In this document: piece by piece, positions 7,254 to 15,279 of the stretch
How the letters are laid out: each line of letters begins with the position of its first letter
Position numbering within the stretch: position 1 is the first letter of the stretch
NCBI GenBank assembly: GCA_016234425.1
Contig: JACRCA010000372.1
Span: 1 to 22,511 of the forward strand
DNA from: Deltaproteobacteria bacterium
Lineage (GTDB): Bacteria > Desulfobacterota > SM23-61
Length of the DNA: 22,511 bases
Reading direction: 5' to 3'
Made by a program: the position numbers and the translations under genes
Notes under the pieces: generated by a model
Told to the model about the DNA's origin: nothing
What the model saw: the letters and a program-made list of their open reading frames with translations, nothing else
Databases searched by the model: none

Positions 7254-8408
7254 ATGGATTATTTTTTATCGGAAGATCAGAAAGCCATCCGGGACTTAGC
7301 TCGGACGATTGCTGAGGAACAAGTGATCCCTGTGCGGGCCGAGCTGGATGAAAAAGAGGAGTTTCCCTGGGGACCCTTGAAATATCTCGCTGGGGTCGGC
7401 CTATTCGGAGTATACATCCCGGAAGCGTATGGAGGCCTGGGGTTCGGATCTTTTGAAAATTGTCTGGCGATCGAGGAGATTTCCCGGGCTTGTATCGGGG
7501 TTTCCGTGTCCTTTGCTGCCTCCGGCCTGGGGTCTTATCCGATTCTTCTCTTTGGCAGCGAAGAACAAAAGAAAAAATATCTGCCGGATGTAGCTTCCGG
7601 AAAAAAATTGGCCGCCTTCGGGCTTACCGAAGCTGGTGCCGGGAGCGACGCAGGGGCGATTCGCACCACAGCCAAGCGCGACGGCGATTATTATATCCTC
7701 AACGGGACAAAGCAGTGGATCACCAACGGCGGCGAGGCGGAAATTTACTCCGTGATCACCCTGACGGATAAAGCTAAAGGCCCCCGGGGAGCCAGCGCCT
7801 TCATCGTAGAGAAAGGAAGGCCCGGGTTTAACTTTGGAAAGAAGGAGAAGAAATTGGGCATTCGCTGCTCAGCCACCCGGGAGCTGGTCTTCGAGGATTG
7901 TCGCATCCCTAAGGAGAACCTCATCGGGCGAGAAGGGATGGGGTTCATCGTGGCCATGCGCACGCTGGATAAAACTCGGCCGGGGATCGGGGCGCAGGCC
8001 GTAGGGCTGGCCCAGGGAGCGTTCGAAGCTGCGGCGGAGTACGCCAGGGAGCGTCAGCAATTCGAGAAGCCGATCATTTCTTTCCAGGCTGTGCAGCATA
8101 TGCTGGCGGATATGGCGGCCCAGATTGAAGCTGCTCGGGCCTTAGTCTATGCGGTGGCCCGATGGATAGACACAGACCCCAAAGACATCTCGAAATACTC
8201 GGCCATCTCCAAACTTTTTCCCAGTGAGGTAGCCATGAAGGTAACCGTTGACGCCGTGCAAATTTTCGGCGGCTACGGGTTCATGCGAGATTATCCGGTG
8301 GAAAAGATGATGCGCGACGCTAAAATCCTGCAAATCTACGAAGGAACGAACCAAATTCAGCGGAATGTCATCGGCCAGGCGCTGATCAAAGAGTACGCCA
8401 GCAAATGA
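7254..8408 (+). CDS. Acyl-CoA dehydrogenase family protein within the fatty-acid synthesis operon
   Basis: This is a 384-residue FAD-dependent acyl-CoA dehydrogenase of the short-chain/butyryl type, which interconverts acyl- and trans-2-enoyl-thioesters and exchanges electrons with ETF. The flavin and substrate signatures are complete: 'LTEAGAGSDAG' at 124-134, 'WITNGG' at 155-160, and the C-terminal 'IYEGTNQIQRNVIGQAL', where Glu363 is the expected catalytic base. 'KTRPGIGAQAVGLAQGAFE' at 240-258 replaces the more usual 'R..IAAQALG' segment lining the acyl pocket. Start: ATG 7254 is chosen; the in-frame ATG at 7158 lies inside the repeat element and adds 32 low-complexity residues. GGAGAG lies about 12 nt upstream. 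It sits where fabD is normally found. An acyl-ACP substrate is possible but cannot be proved from sequence. Confidence 0.92.
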   Translation: MDYFLSEDQKAIRDLARTIAEEQVIPVRAELDEKEEFPWGPLKYLAGVGLFGVYIPEAYGGLGFGSFENCLAIEEISRACIGVSVSFAASGLGSYPILLFGSEEQKKKYLPDVASGKKLAAFGLTEAGAGSDAGAIRTTAKRDGDYYILNGTKQWITNGGEAEIYSVITLTDKAKGPRGASAFIVEKGRPGFNFGKKEKKLGIRCSATRELVFEDCRIPKENLIGREGMGFIVAMRTLDKTRPGIGAQAVGLAQGAFEAAAEYARERQQFEKPIISFQAVQHMLADMAAQIEAARALVYAVARWIDTDPKDISKYSAISKLFPSEVAMKVTVDAVQIFGGYGFMRDYPVEKMMRDAKILQIYEGTNQIQRNVIGQALIKEYASK

Positions 8409-8422
8409 AAGGGTGAAAGGGA

Positions 8423-9169
8423 GTGGCTAAGAAGCTCGCAGGGAAAGTCGCTTTGATCACTGGTGGAGCCCAAGGAATTGGCCGGGGCATTGCTTTACTC
8501 CTGGCGCGGGAAGGAGCCAAAGTGGTCATCTCTGACATCAACCTGGAAAAGGCCCAAGAGACGTGCCGGGAAATTGAAGCTCAGGGAGGAGAAGCGCTGG
8601 CCGTCGGCGGGAGTGTGGCCGAGGCCAAAGAGGCTGAAGCCATGGTGCAGCAGGCCGTAGAGAAGTTTGGCCGCCTGGACATCCTGGTCAACAATGCTGG
8701 AATCACCCGAGATCAAGTCCTTCTGCGCATGAAGGAGGAAGATTGGGATCTGGTTTTGTCCGTAAACTTGAAGGGAGCTTTTCACTGCACCAAAGCTGCC
8801 CTGCGCCCTTTCCTCAAGCAAAAAGGAGGGAAGATTGTCAACATCGCTTCTGTCACCGGAGAGATGGGCAATGCCGGCCAGGCCAATTACGCCGCCTCCA
8901 AGGCGGGATTGATTGGGTTCACCAAATCCATCGCCCGGGAATACGCCAAGCGCAACATCCAGGTAAACGCCGTAGCCCCCGGATTCATCGACACGGCCAT
9001 GACTCAGGCCATTCCCCAGAAAGAAAGAGAGTTCTTGGTCCAGCAGATTCCCATGGAAAGGCTGGGGACCCCGCAGGATGTAGCCGAAGCTGTACTTTTC
9101 TTATCCAGCCCGGCGGCGGATTACATCACTGGCCAAGTGTTGAAAGTCAACGGCGGCATGTACATGTAA
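8423..9169 (+). CDS. fabG: 3-oxoacyl-ACP reductase FabG
   Basis: This 248-residue short-chain dehydrogenase reduces 3-oxoacyl-ACP with NADPH in the elongation cycle. It has the nucleotide-binding 'TGGAQGIGRG' at 13-22, 'NNAGITRD' at 90-97 and N115. The catalytic residues are Ser143, Tyr156 and Lys160 ('NYAASKAG'). The C-terminus 'YITGQVLKVNGGMYM' is typical of true FabG. Translation must begin at GTG 8423, because an in-frame TGA lies only two codons upstream at 8414-8416. AAAGGG lies nearly adjacent to the start, so initiation may depend on coupling to the preceding gene, which ends 14 nt earlier. Confidence 0.94.
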   Translation: MAKKLAGKVALITGGAQGIGRGIALLLAREGAKVVISDINLEKAQETCREIEAQGGEALAVGGSVAEAKEAEAMVQQAVEKFGRLDILVNNAGITRDQVLLRMKEEDWDLVLSVNLKGAFHCTKAALRPFLKQKGGKIVNIASVTGEMGNAGQANYAASKAGLIGFTKSIAREYAKRNIQVNAVAPGFIDTAMTQAIPQKEREFLVQQIPMERLGTPQDVAEAVLFLSSPAADYITGQVLKVNGGMYM

Positions 9170-9214
9170 AGCCGAGGGAAGAAGAAACAAACCAGCGGGA
9201 CTTCTGGGGCAACC

Positions 9215-9243
9215 TTGACATCATTTACCAAAAAAAGTAAAAA
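9215..9243 (+). promoter_or_regulatory. Possible internal promoter ahead of acpP
   Basis: A perfect TTGACA (9215-9220) is followed after 17 nt by TAAAAA (9238-9243), which matches the -10 at 4 of 6. It lies in the 133-nt gap between fabG and acpP. An extra promoter would fit the high demand for acyl carrier protein, but the -10 is weak. Confidence 0.3.
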
Positions 9244-9288
9244 AGGATCATCTGGGAGTTTTTTTCAGGTTTATTCCGAAGATTGAAC

Positions 9289-9297
9289 AAGGAGGTG
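9289..9297 (+). promoter_or_regulatory. Strong Shine-Dalgarno site for acpP
   Basis: AAGGAGGTG is a near-perfect anti-16S match placed 5 nt before the GTG start at 9303. It identifies GTG as the start and predicts strong translation despite the non-ATG codon. Confidence 0.75.
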
Positions 9298-9302
9298 CGA
9301 TT

Positions 9303-9539
9303 GTGGAAAAGTCAGTGGAACGGAGGGTGATCGAGATCATCGTGGAGCAGTTGGGGGTGGGCGAGGAAGAGGTCACAATGGAAGCCTCCTTCGTCGATGA
9401 TCTCGGCGCCGATTCTTTGGATTTGGTGGAACTGATCATGGCCATGGAGGAGGAGTTTGGCCTGGAGATCTCCGATGAGGATGCGGAGAAGATCCTGACC
9501 GTGCAGGATGTCGTCAATTACATTACAGAGCGCACTTAA
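9303..9539 (+). CDS. acpP: Acyl carrier protein
   Basis: This 78-residue acidic carrier protein holds the growing acyl chain on a 4'-phosphopantetheine arm. Ser38 in 'DDLGADSLDLVELIMAMEEE' is the attachment site. The surrounding helix II is the classic recognition surface for fatty-acid enzymes. The length and high E/D content are normal. It starts with GTG behind a very strong ribosome-binding site. It lies between fabG and fabF, as in most bacteria. Confidence 0.97.
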   Translation: MEKSVERRVIEIIVEQLGVGEEEVTMEASFVDDLGADSLDLVELIMAMEEEFGLEISDEDAEKILTVQDVVNYITERT

Positions 9540-9644
9540 GAAGCATCTGACCTCTGCCAGCCGGATCTGAGAATCACAAATGGACCTCAGGAACCGTGAG
9601 CGCAGGGTCGAGATGATGTTGATCGGTTTGGATTAGGAGGTTTT

Positions 9645-10889
9645 ATGGCAAGGCGAAGAGTGGTGGTCACCGGGTTGGGAATGGTGTCTCCATTGGGCAC
9701 GGGCGTGGAGAAGACCTGGCAGGCACTCATCCAGGGGAAATCTGGCGTAGCCAGAATCACCAAGTTCGACCCCACCGGATTTGATACCCAGATCGCCGCA
9801 GAAGTAAAGGATTTCATGCCCGAAAATTTCCTGGACAAAAAAGACCTCAAGCGGATGGACATCTTCATCCAGTATGCTATGGCTTCGGCGGCTATGGCCC
9901 TGGAAGATGCTCAACTCAAAATCACCCCAGCAAACGCGGATCGCGTTGGAGTCGTGGTGGGAGCCGGCCTGGGAGGGTTAACCACCATCGAGTCTTTCCA
10001 TAAGCTGCTATTGGAGAAGGGACCCAGTCGGATCTCCCCGTTTTTCATCCCTATGCTCATCGTCAATGAAGCACCGGGTCAGATCTCCATGCGTTTCGGG
10101 GCTAAAGGGCCGAATACTTCCGTGGTCACAGCCTGTGCTACGGGCAACCACAACATCGGGGATGCCTGGCGGATTATCCAGCGGGGGGATGCAGATGCCG
10201 TGATCGCTGGAGGAGTGGAGGCGACGATTACCCCCCTGGCGGTCAGCGGCTTCAATGCCATGAAAGCGCTCTCCACTCGCAATCACGAACCAGAGAAAGC
10301 CTCGCGACCCTTTGACAAGGAGCGGGATGGATTCGTCATGGGGGAAGGCGGCGGGATCATCATCTTGGAAGAGTTGAGCCAAGCCCTGGACAGGGGAGCC
10401 AAGATTTATGCTGAAATCATCGGTTATGGACTCACGGGGGATGCTTATCATATCACCGCCCCCTCACCCAATGGAGAGGGCGCGGCCCGGTGCATGGCCA
10501 TGGCTCTGAAGGATTTGGGGATCGCTGCCGACCAAGTAGATTACATCAATGCCCACGGGACTTCTACCTATTACAACGACATCTACGAGACTATCGCCAT
10601 CAAGACGGTTTTTAAGGAGCACGCCAAGAAGCTGGCCATCAGCTCCACCAAGTCCATGATCGGCCACCTCTTAGGGGGAGCAGGGGGAGTGGAGGCCATC
10701 TTCACCATCCTGACGATCTGCCACGGAATCATTCCTCCGACCATTAACTACGAAAACCCAGACCCAGAGTGCGATCTGGATTATGTCCCCAACGTAGCCA
10801 GGAAGGGGGATGTGCGAGTAGCCCTCTCCAATTCCTTCGGCTTTGGTGGTACCAACGCGGTCCTGGCTTTCCAGAAGTTCGAACCGTAA
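9645..10889 (+). CDS. fabF: Beta-ketoacyl-ACP synthase II (FabF)
   Basis: This 414-residue elongating condensing enzyme extends acyl-ACP with malonyl-ACP. The Cys-His-His triad is complete: Cys164 in 'VVTACATGNHNIGDA', His304 in 'INAHGTSTYYND' and His341 in 'KSMIGHLLGGAGGVE'. The glycine-rich C-terminal 'NSFGFGGTNAVLAF' is also present. AGGAGG at 9635-9640 precedes the ATG by 4 nt. The 105-nt gap after acpP shows nothing further. Its stop codon is a single base from the start of rpiB. Confidence 0.97.
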   Translation: MARRRVVVTGLGMVSPLGTGVEKTWQALIQGKSGVARITKFDPTGFDTQIAAEVKDFMPENFLDKKDLKRMDIFIQYAMASAAMALEDAQLKITPANADRVGVVVGAGLGGLTTIESFHKLLLEKGPSRISPFFIPMLIVNEAPGQISMRFGAKGPNTSVVTACATGNHNIGDAWRIIQRGDADAVIAGGVEATITPLAVSGFNAMKALSTRNHEPEKASRPFDKERDGFVMGEGGGIIILEELSQALDRGAKIYAEIIGYGLTGDAYHITAPSPNGEGAARCMAMALKDLGIAADQVDYINAHGTSTYYNDIYETIAIKTVFKEHAKKLAISSTKSMIGHLLGGAGGVEAIFTILTICHGIIPPTINYENPDPECDLDYVPNVARKGDVRVALSNSFGFGGTNAVLAFQKFEP

Positions 10890-10890
10890 C

Positions 10891-11352
10891 ATGAAAATTC
10901 TCCTCGGCAGCGACCACGCCGGCTTTGAGCTAAAGGAAAATCTGCGAAAATACCTGAAAGAGCGCAACGTGGAAGTAGAAGACCTCGGCGTGGAAAGCGA
11001 AACTCCAGGGGATTATCCGGACATCGGCAGCGCCGTAGCGGAGAAGATTTCCAGGGGAGAGTATGAACGGGGGATCCTGATCTGCGGCAGCGGGATCGGT
11101 ATGTCCATCGTGGCCAACCGTTTTTCCGGGGTAAGGGCGGCACTCTGCCATGATCTTTACACGGCCCGCATGAGCCGCGAGCATAACGATGCCAACGTAT
11201 TGGTCCTGGGTGGGCGCCTGATCGCCAAGGGGTTAGCCCGGGAGATCCTCAAGGTATGGTTAGAGAGTGAATTTCAGGGGGGAAACCATCAAAGAAGGCT
11301 GGGTAAGATTAAATCTATTGAAAGAAGAATCGGGGGCGAGAGCGAGAAGTAG
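10891..11352 (+). CDS. rpiB: Ribose 5-phosphate isomerase B
   Basis: This RpiB/LacAB-family sugar-phosphate isomerase interconverts ribose-5-phosphate and ribulose-5-phosphate. Family marks are 'GSDHAGFELK' at the N-terminus (Asp8, His9), Cys65 in 'ICGSGIGMSIVANR', and His98 in 'SREHNDANVLVLGGR'. ATG 10891 gives the canonical start; a longer in-frame start at 10843 lies inside fabF and adds unrelated residues. The 153-residue product carries a basic tail of about 20 residues after the normal end ('NHQRRLGKIKSIERR'). It is coupled to fabF by a one-base gap. It also supplies the ribulose-5-phosphate used by the riboflavin genes downstream. Confidence 0.93.
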   Translation: MKILLGSDHAGFELKENLRKYLKERNVEVEDLGVESETPGDYPDIGSAVAEKISRGEYERGILICGSGIGMSIVANRFSGVRAALCHDLYTARMSREHNDANVLVLGGRLIAKGLAREILKVWLESEFQGGNHQRRLGKIKSIERRIGGESEK

Positions 11353-11400
11353 CCTCCTTGAGCTTAATCCGTTAAACGGCAGGCCAATGGGTTTCTTTCC

Positions 11401-11850
11401 ATGATCCGTCCCACCTGGGAAGAATATTTTATGGACATTACGCGCCTGGTAGCCAAGCGGGCTACTTGCTTGAGACGGCAGGTGGGAGCGATCCTAGTCA
11501 TGGAAAAACGAATTCTGGCCACCGGCTATAACGGGGCTCCCTCAGGCTTAGCCCATTGCCTGGATATCGGCTGCCTCAGAGAAAGAGACCAAGTTCCTTC
11601 GGGGGAGCGCCATGAACTCTGCCGGGGATTGCATGCGGAACAAAATGCCATCATCCAGGCCGCCTTTCACGGGATTCGCATCCAAGGCGCAACCCTTTAC
11701 TGTACCAACCTGCCGTGCGTGATCTGCACGAAGATGATCATCAACGCCGGAATCAAGGAGATTATATACGACAGTGGCTACGCGGACGAGCTTGCGCAGC
11801 AGATGTTGATGGAAGCCCGCATCCCCATCCGCCAGACGTCCAAGAAGTAA
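11401..11850 (+). CDS. comEB: Deoxycytidylate (dCMP) deaminase family protein, ComEB type
   Basis: This 149-residue zinc-dependent deaminase converts dCMP to dUMP for thymidylate synthesis. The zinc motif is complete: His78-Ala-Glu80 ('GLHAEQNAI') with Cys106 and Cys109 ('PCVICTKMI'). 'TGYNGAPSGL' at 41-50 and the additional His/Cys residues at 52-78 are typical of dCMP rather than cytidine deaminases. The start at 11401 gives the normal 'RP.WEEYFM' N-terminus, although no clear ribosome-binding site precedes it. The last 89 bases overlap the 3' end of the opposite-strand gene, and no terminator is visible. It is probably the last gene of the lipid operon. Confidence 0.92.
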   Translation: MIRPTWEEYFMDITRLVAKRATCLRRQVGAILVMEKRILATGYNGAPSGLAHCLDIGCLRERDQVPSGERHELCRGLHAEQNAIIQAAFHGIRIQGATLYCTNLPCVICTKMIINAGIKEIIYDSGYADELAQQMLMEARIPIRQTSKK

Positions 11851-13282
11851 CATTACCCAGCCGCTTTTCCCCCCAGTACTCACACAGGCGAAACAGGATC
11901 TGAGCGATCTCATCCAGGCGGTGGTGGATGCGGATCCCCTCGGATTGCAAATCGGAGATAGCCTGGCTTTCCCAGGCGGTATGACAGGATCCTAAGAGGA
12001 TGGGTTTGCCGATCTCCTGCTGAAGCTCATGGTAACCCCGCATCACCTGCTTTTCCATCTCCAGTAGCATCTTTCTTTTTAGGGGGCTGTCTTCTCGCAC
12101 TAGGCCAGGGCGGCCGAAGCCATGGAGAATGAGGGCATCCACTTCACCCGAAGAAACGACCACCCGCCCCATCTCGATGATTTTATCGATGGGAAGATTC
12201 GCGACGCCCGCCGCACCGACATCAACGGGATTTCGGGTTGAGGCGCGGGGCGGCATGTCCAGAGACCTCAGTTTATTCTGAGTAGTCAAACTCAACTCCG
12301 GCACCGCCAATCCCTCTTCTTCCAGGCGATCGGAGAGGGCCACGCCCCAGGAGCCACCCATCGTCACGATGGCCACCCGGTTTCCGCCCATGGCCGGTCG
12401 CTCGACCAAAGCATGCGTTAAGGGCAAGAGCAGTTCCATGGAAGGGGATAAAATGAGATTGGCCTGTTCCAGGGCGCCGCGATAGATTTCTTTCAAACCG
12501 GCAATGGCCCCCGTATGGCTGCGGGCGGCACGGGTCCCCCCTGCGGTTCGCCCGGCTTTATGGATGACGATGGGCTTGTCGCGGGCCACACGGCGGGCGA
12601 CTTCAAGGAAGTGCCGGCCATCCCGGATGGTCTCGAGATACATAAGAATTCCCTGAACCTGCGGATCTTTCCCGAAATGATCCAGAAAATCGGTCACCCG
12701 TAAATCGCACTCGTTTCCGGTGTGGATGAATTTGCCCACCCCCATCCTGCGGGCAAATCCCGCAGCCAAAAGATCGTAAATGGCGTATCCTCCCTGGCAG
12801 ACGGCTGCCAGAGTGGTTGCCAATAGATGTTCTGCCGGGGAGGCGGAGGCATTGAATCTTGCCAGCAAGTTGAAGGTGCCGCTCACATTGGGACCGATGA
12901 TCCGCATCCCATATGATCGAGCCAGTTTCGCCATGGCTTCCTCCCGGGCCCGCCCGCCTTCTACGGCTTCTCCAAAGCCGGCTGTGACCATGGTGATTCC
13001 CTTGACTCCTTTAATCCCACAGTCCTGGACCACTTCTTCTACTGAACCTTCGGGGATAGTGAGCACGGCCAGTTCAACGGGATAAGGAATGAACCTTACG
13101 TCTGGATAAGCCGGCAGGCCGTACACCGTCGAAGAGTTACGGTTCACAGGATAGATCTTTCCCTCATAATGCCAGGCCAGAAGCCCTTCCATGATAAATG
13201 ATCCCCATGATCCCGGCCTCTCGGTTGCCCCGATAACCGCCACGCTCTTGGGTTCAAGCAAGACATTCAAGTCACTTTCCAT
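11762..13282 (-). CDS. ADP-forming acyl-CoA synthetase alpha subunit (CoA-binding and ligase domains only)
   Basis: This 506-residue NDP-forming acyl-CoA synthetase (ACD) family protein makes ATP from acyl-CoA, or runs in reverse. The CoA-binding Rossmann domain comes first ('KSVAVIGATERPGSWG', 12-27), followed by succinyl-CoA-ligase-like domains ('HTGNECDLRVTDFL', 187-200). His256 in 'ARSHTGAIAG' is the expected phosphohistidine. The ATP-grasp beta part is missing, so a separate beta subunit is needed and none is in the window. A GGAGGG ribosome-binding site supports the ATG at 13282. After about residue 477 the protein runs into DNA that codes for the deaminase on the other strand, giving a low-complexity tail 'TSWTSGGWGCG'. 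The normal C-terminus probably lies near there, with the original stop lost or a frameshift present. Confidence 0.85.
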   Translation of the reverse strand: MESDLNVLLEPKSVAVIGATERPGSWGSFIMEGLLAWHYEGKIYPVNRNSSTVYGLPAYPDVRFIPYPVELAVLTIPEGSVEEVVQDCGIKGVKGITMVTAGFGEAVEGGRAREEAMAKLARSYGMRIIGPNVSGTFNLLARFNASASPAEHLLATTLAAVCQGGYAIYDLLAAGFARRMGVGKFIHTGNECDLRVTDFLDHFGKDPQVQGILMYLETIRDGRHFLEVARRVARDKPIVIHKAGRTAGGTRAARSHTGAIAGLKEIYRGALEQANLILSPSMELLLPLTHALVERPAMGGNRVAIVTMGGSWGVALSDRLEEEGLAVPELSLTTQNKLRSLDMPPRASTRNPVDVGAAGVANLPIDKIIEMGRVVVSSGEVDALILHGFGRPGLVREDSPLKRKMLLEMEKQVMRGYHELQQEIGKPILLGSCHTAWESQAISDLQSEGIRIHHRLDEIAQILFRLCEYWGEKRLGNVTSWTSGGWGCGLPSTSAAQARPRSHCRI

Positions 13283-13451
13283 CCGCCCTCCCTTCTGGCA
13301 GAGGATTTCATTTTCATCATACCATAAAGAAAATAAATTTTAGGTCCATGGATACGATCGTGAGCCGAGACTTGAAGGAATTCTTGGCTTGTGCTATGGA
13401 TAACAGAATTGCTACTGGAAGTAATAAATCCGCTTATAAGGTAGGCCTAAA

Positions 13452-13925
13452 TTGCGTTGCCCATTCTGCCAGCACATGGATGATCGGGTCATCGATTCCC
13501 GATTGAGCAAAGATGGGGACATGATTCGGCGCCGGCGGGAATGTTTCCATTGCCATCGCCGGTTCACCACCTATGAACGGGTGGAGGAGACTCTGCCCTT
13601 GGTGATCAAGAAGGATGGACGGAGGGAGACCTTCGACCGGGGGAAAATTCTATCCGGTCTGCTGAAGGCCTGCGAGAAACGCCCGATTAGCGTCGAGGTA
13701 TTGGAGAAACTTGTGGAGCGCATCGAACAACGCTTACAGGACGCTGGCGAACGAGAAGTACACAGCCGGCAGATCGGGGAACAGATCATGCAGGAACTGC
13801 AGAACCTCGATGAAGTGGCCTACGTTCGATTTGCTTCGGTCTATCGTTCGTTCAAGGACGTTAACGAATTTATGAACGAGGTGAAGGAGCTTTTGGAAAG
13901 AGGGCAAAAGAGCAAAAAAGAATAG
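13452..13925 (+). CDS. nrdR: Transcriptional repressor NrdR
   Basis: This 157-residue regulator represses ribonucleotide reductase genes in response to dATP/ATP. The N-terminal zinc ribbon is formed by C3, C6, C31 and C34 ('MRCPFC' and 'CFHCHRRF'); an ATP-cone covers about residues 49-139 ('VIKKDGRRETFDRGKIL'). The start is TTG at 13452, which gives the invariant MRCPFC beginning; AAGG at 13438-13441 is a plausible ribosome-binding site. No NrdR-box-like sequence was noticed near it. It heads the riboflavin cluster, a common position in this group. The 169-bp divergent spacer upstream (13283-13451) shows no convincing promoter. Confidence 0.95.
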   Translation: MRCPFCQHMDDRVIDSRLSKDGDMIRRRRECFHCHRRFTTYERVEETLPLVIKKDGRRETFDRGKILSGLLKACEKRPISVEVLEKLVERIEQRLQDAGEREVHSRQIGEQIMQELQNLDEVAYVRFASVYRSFKDVNEFMNEVKELLERGQKSKKE

Positions 13926-13970
13926 GCGAGAGGCAATAGGCTATAGGGAATAGGTTAGAGGCGTAAGGCG
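13926..13970 (+). repeat. One-sided short-word repeat after nrdR (AGGC/ATAGG words)
   Basis: Degenerate tandem copies of words such as AGGCAATAGG, GGCTATAGGG, AATAGG and AGAGGCGTAAGG follow the nrdR stop directly. No reverse-complement arm is seen nearby. It resembles one half of the word-repeat hairpins found elsewhere in this window and adjoins one of them. Confidence 0.5.
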
Positions 13971-13982
13971 CAGGACGATTTT

Positions 13983-14056
13983 AGGTTGGGAGTTTCGAGT
14001 TGAAAGTTTCGAGTCAAAAACACGAAACCCGAAACTCGTAACCCGAAACCAAACCT
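13983..14056. repeat. Word-repeat hairpin in the nrdR-ribD spacer (TTTCGRG word)
   Basis: The left arm (13983-14014) repeats GTTTCGAG. The right arm (14022-14056) is built of the reverse complement, CGAAACCC and CGAAACTCG. The arms share an 8-bp perfect match, GAGTTTCG (13990-13997) with CGAAACTC (14030-14037), and pair imperfectly over about 30 bases, bounded by AGGTT and AAACCT. No gene-like frame runs through it. Confidence 0.72.
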
Positions 14057-14080
14057 CATCGTTTTAAGCCATTTTTTCCT

Positions 14081-15193
14081 ATGACCATTGATGATAAATA
14101 CATGCGTCTGGCCCTACGATTGGCCAAGAAGGGAATGGGTAGGACGAGTCCTAACCCTTTGGTGGGAGCTGTTGTTGTCCAAGGAAGGAATATCCTTGGT
14201 CGAGGGTATCATCGTCGGGCAGGTGAAGCTCATGCGGAGATCTTAGCCCTGCGCCAGGCTGGAAAGAAAGCCCGAGGGGCAACCCTTTACCTCAACTTGG
14301 AACCCTGCGCTCATTTCGGGAAGACTCCTCCTTGCACTGAGGCCATTTTGAATGCTGGCATTCAGCGGGTAGTTGCGGGGATGAAGGATCCTAACCCTCT
14401 GGTCTCGGGAAGGGGGATCAGGCAACTCCGAAGAGCGGGGGTTCAGGTGGATGTGGGCATTCTTAGAGAAGAATGCCAGGAGTTGAACGCCCCCTTCGGC
14501 AAATTTATCACCACTCAAAAACCTTTTGTTACTCTGAAAGCAGCCATCAGCCTGGATGGAAAAGTGGCCACGCGGTCTGGCGACTCGCGCTGGATTTCCA
14601 GCGAGGCTTCCAGGAATTATGTTCATCACCTGCGACAGGTCGCAGATGCCGTGATGGTAGGAATTGGCACAGTCTTGAAAGATGATCCCCTCCTCACAGT
14701 CCGGCTTTTCGGAAAAAATCCTCCTCGCCATCCGCTGCGGGTGATCGTGGACAGTCGTTTGCGGATTCCTTTTCATTCGAAGTTGGTCCGGACCGCCGGG
14801 CAATATCCTACGCTCGTCGCTACCACGGAAGTCGCCTCGTCGTCCAAGAAAAAGCGATTGGCGAAAGCGAAACTGGAAGTATTAGTCATGAAGAGCGATG
14901 CCCAGCGGCGAGTGAGCCTGAAAGCACTGATGGAAGAACTGGCTCGCCGGGGGGTTGTCTCGATCCTCCTGGAAGGCGGCTCCACCTTAAATGCCAGTGC
15001 CTTGAGAGAGAAATTGGTTGACAGATTGCTTTTTTTCGTATCTCCAAAGATCATCGGTGGGCACAGAGCTCCGGGAGTAATTGGGGGAGAAGGAATTCTG
15101 CGGATCGAGCAGGCTGAGTCGGTGAAGATCATGAAGATCAAGCGCCTCGGCCCAGACCTCCTGATCGAAGGAGCTTTAGCCAGCCGTGAATAG
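14081..15193 (+). CDS. ribD: Bifunctional riboflavin deaminase/reductase RibD
   Basis: This 370-residue enzyme does steps two and three of riboflavin synthesis. The N-terminal deaminase domain (about 1-145) has zinc ligands His51 with Glu53 ('GEAHAEIL') and Cys76/Cys85 ('EPCAHFGKTPPC'). The C-terminal NADPH-dependent reductase (about 148-370) shows 'TLKAAISLDGKVAT', 'DAVMVGIGTVLKDDP' and 'ILLEGGSTLNASAL'. The length is standard. The start ATG follows the repeat-bearing spacer. No FMN riboswitch sequence was found upstream. Confidence 0.95.
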   Translation: MTIDDKYMRLALRLAKKGMGRTSPNPLVGAVVVQGRNILGRGYHRRAGEAHAEILALRQAGKKARGATLYLNLEPCAHFGKTPPCTEAILNAGIQRVVAGMKDPNPLVSGRGIRQLRRAGVQVDVGILREECQELNAPFGKFITTQKPFVTLKAAISLDGKVATRSGDSRWISSEASRNYVHHLRQVADAVMVGIGTVLKDDPLLTVRLFGKNPPRHPLRVIVDSRLRIPFHSKLVRTAGQYPTLVATTEVASSSKKKRLAKAKLEVLVMKSDAQRRVSLKALMEELARRGVVSILLEGGSTLNASALREKLVDRLLFFVSPKIIGGHRAPGVIGGEGILRIEQAESVKIMKIKRLGPDLLIEGALASRE

Positions 15194-15279
15194 ACTTTGC
15201 CAAGATCCTAATGAATGTAGTAAAATAATTAAAGAAAATGTCTCTTTTGCCGACGGCTGATTGCTTAAAGCTTCTATTT

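Noticed and set aside
10008..10451. Long antisense frame inside fabF (and similar ones inside other genes)
   Set aside because: These are shadows of strongly coding sequence, with no ribosome-binding site and no recognisable protein features.
13926..14056. CRISPR array or tandem repeat locus
   Set aside because: The repeated words are 6-10 nt, degenerate, have no regular unique spacers and turn into their reverse complement; no cas genes are present.
13926..14080. FMN riboswitch upstream of ribD
   Set aside because: None of the conserved RFN-element blocks is present; the spacer is filled by repeat words.
15238..15279. Longer riboflavin synthase start at ATG 15238
   Set aside because: The family begins with MFTGLI, encoded at 15280.
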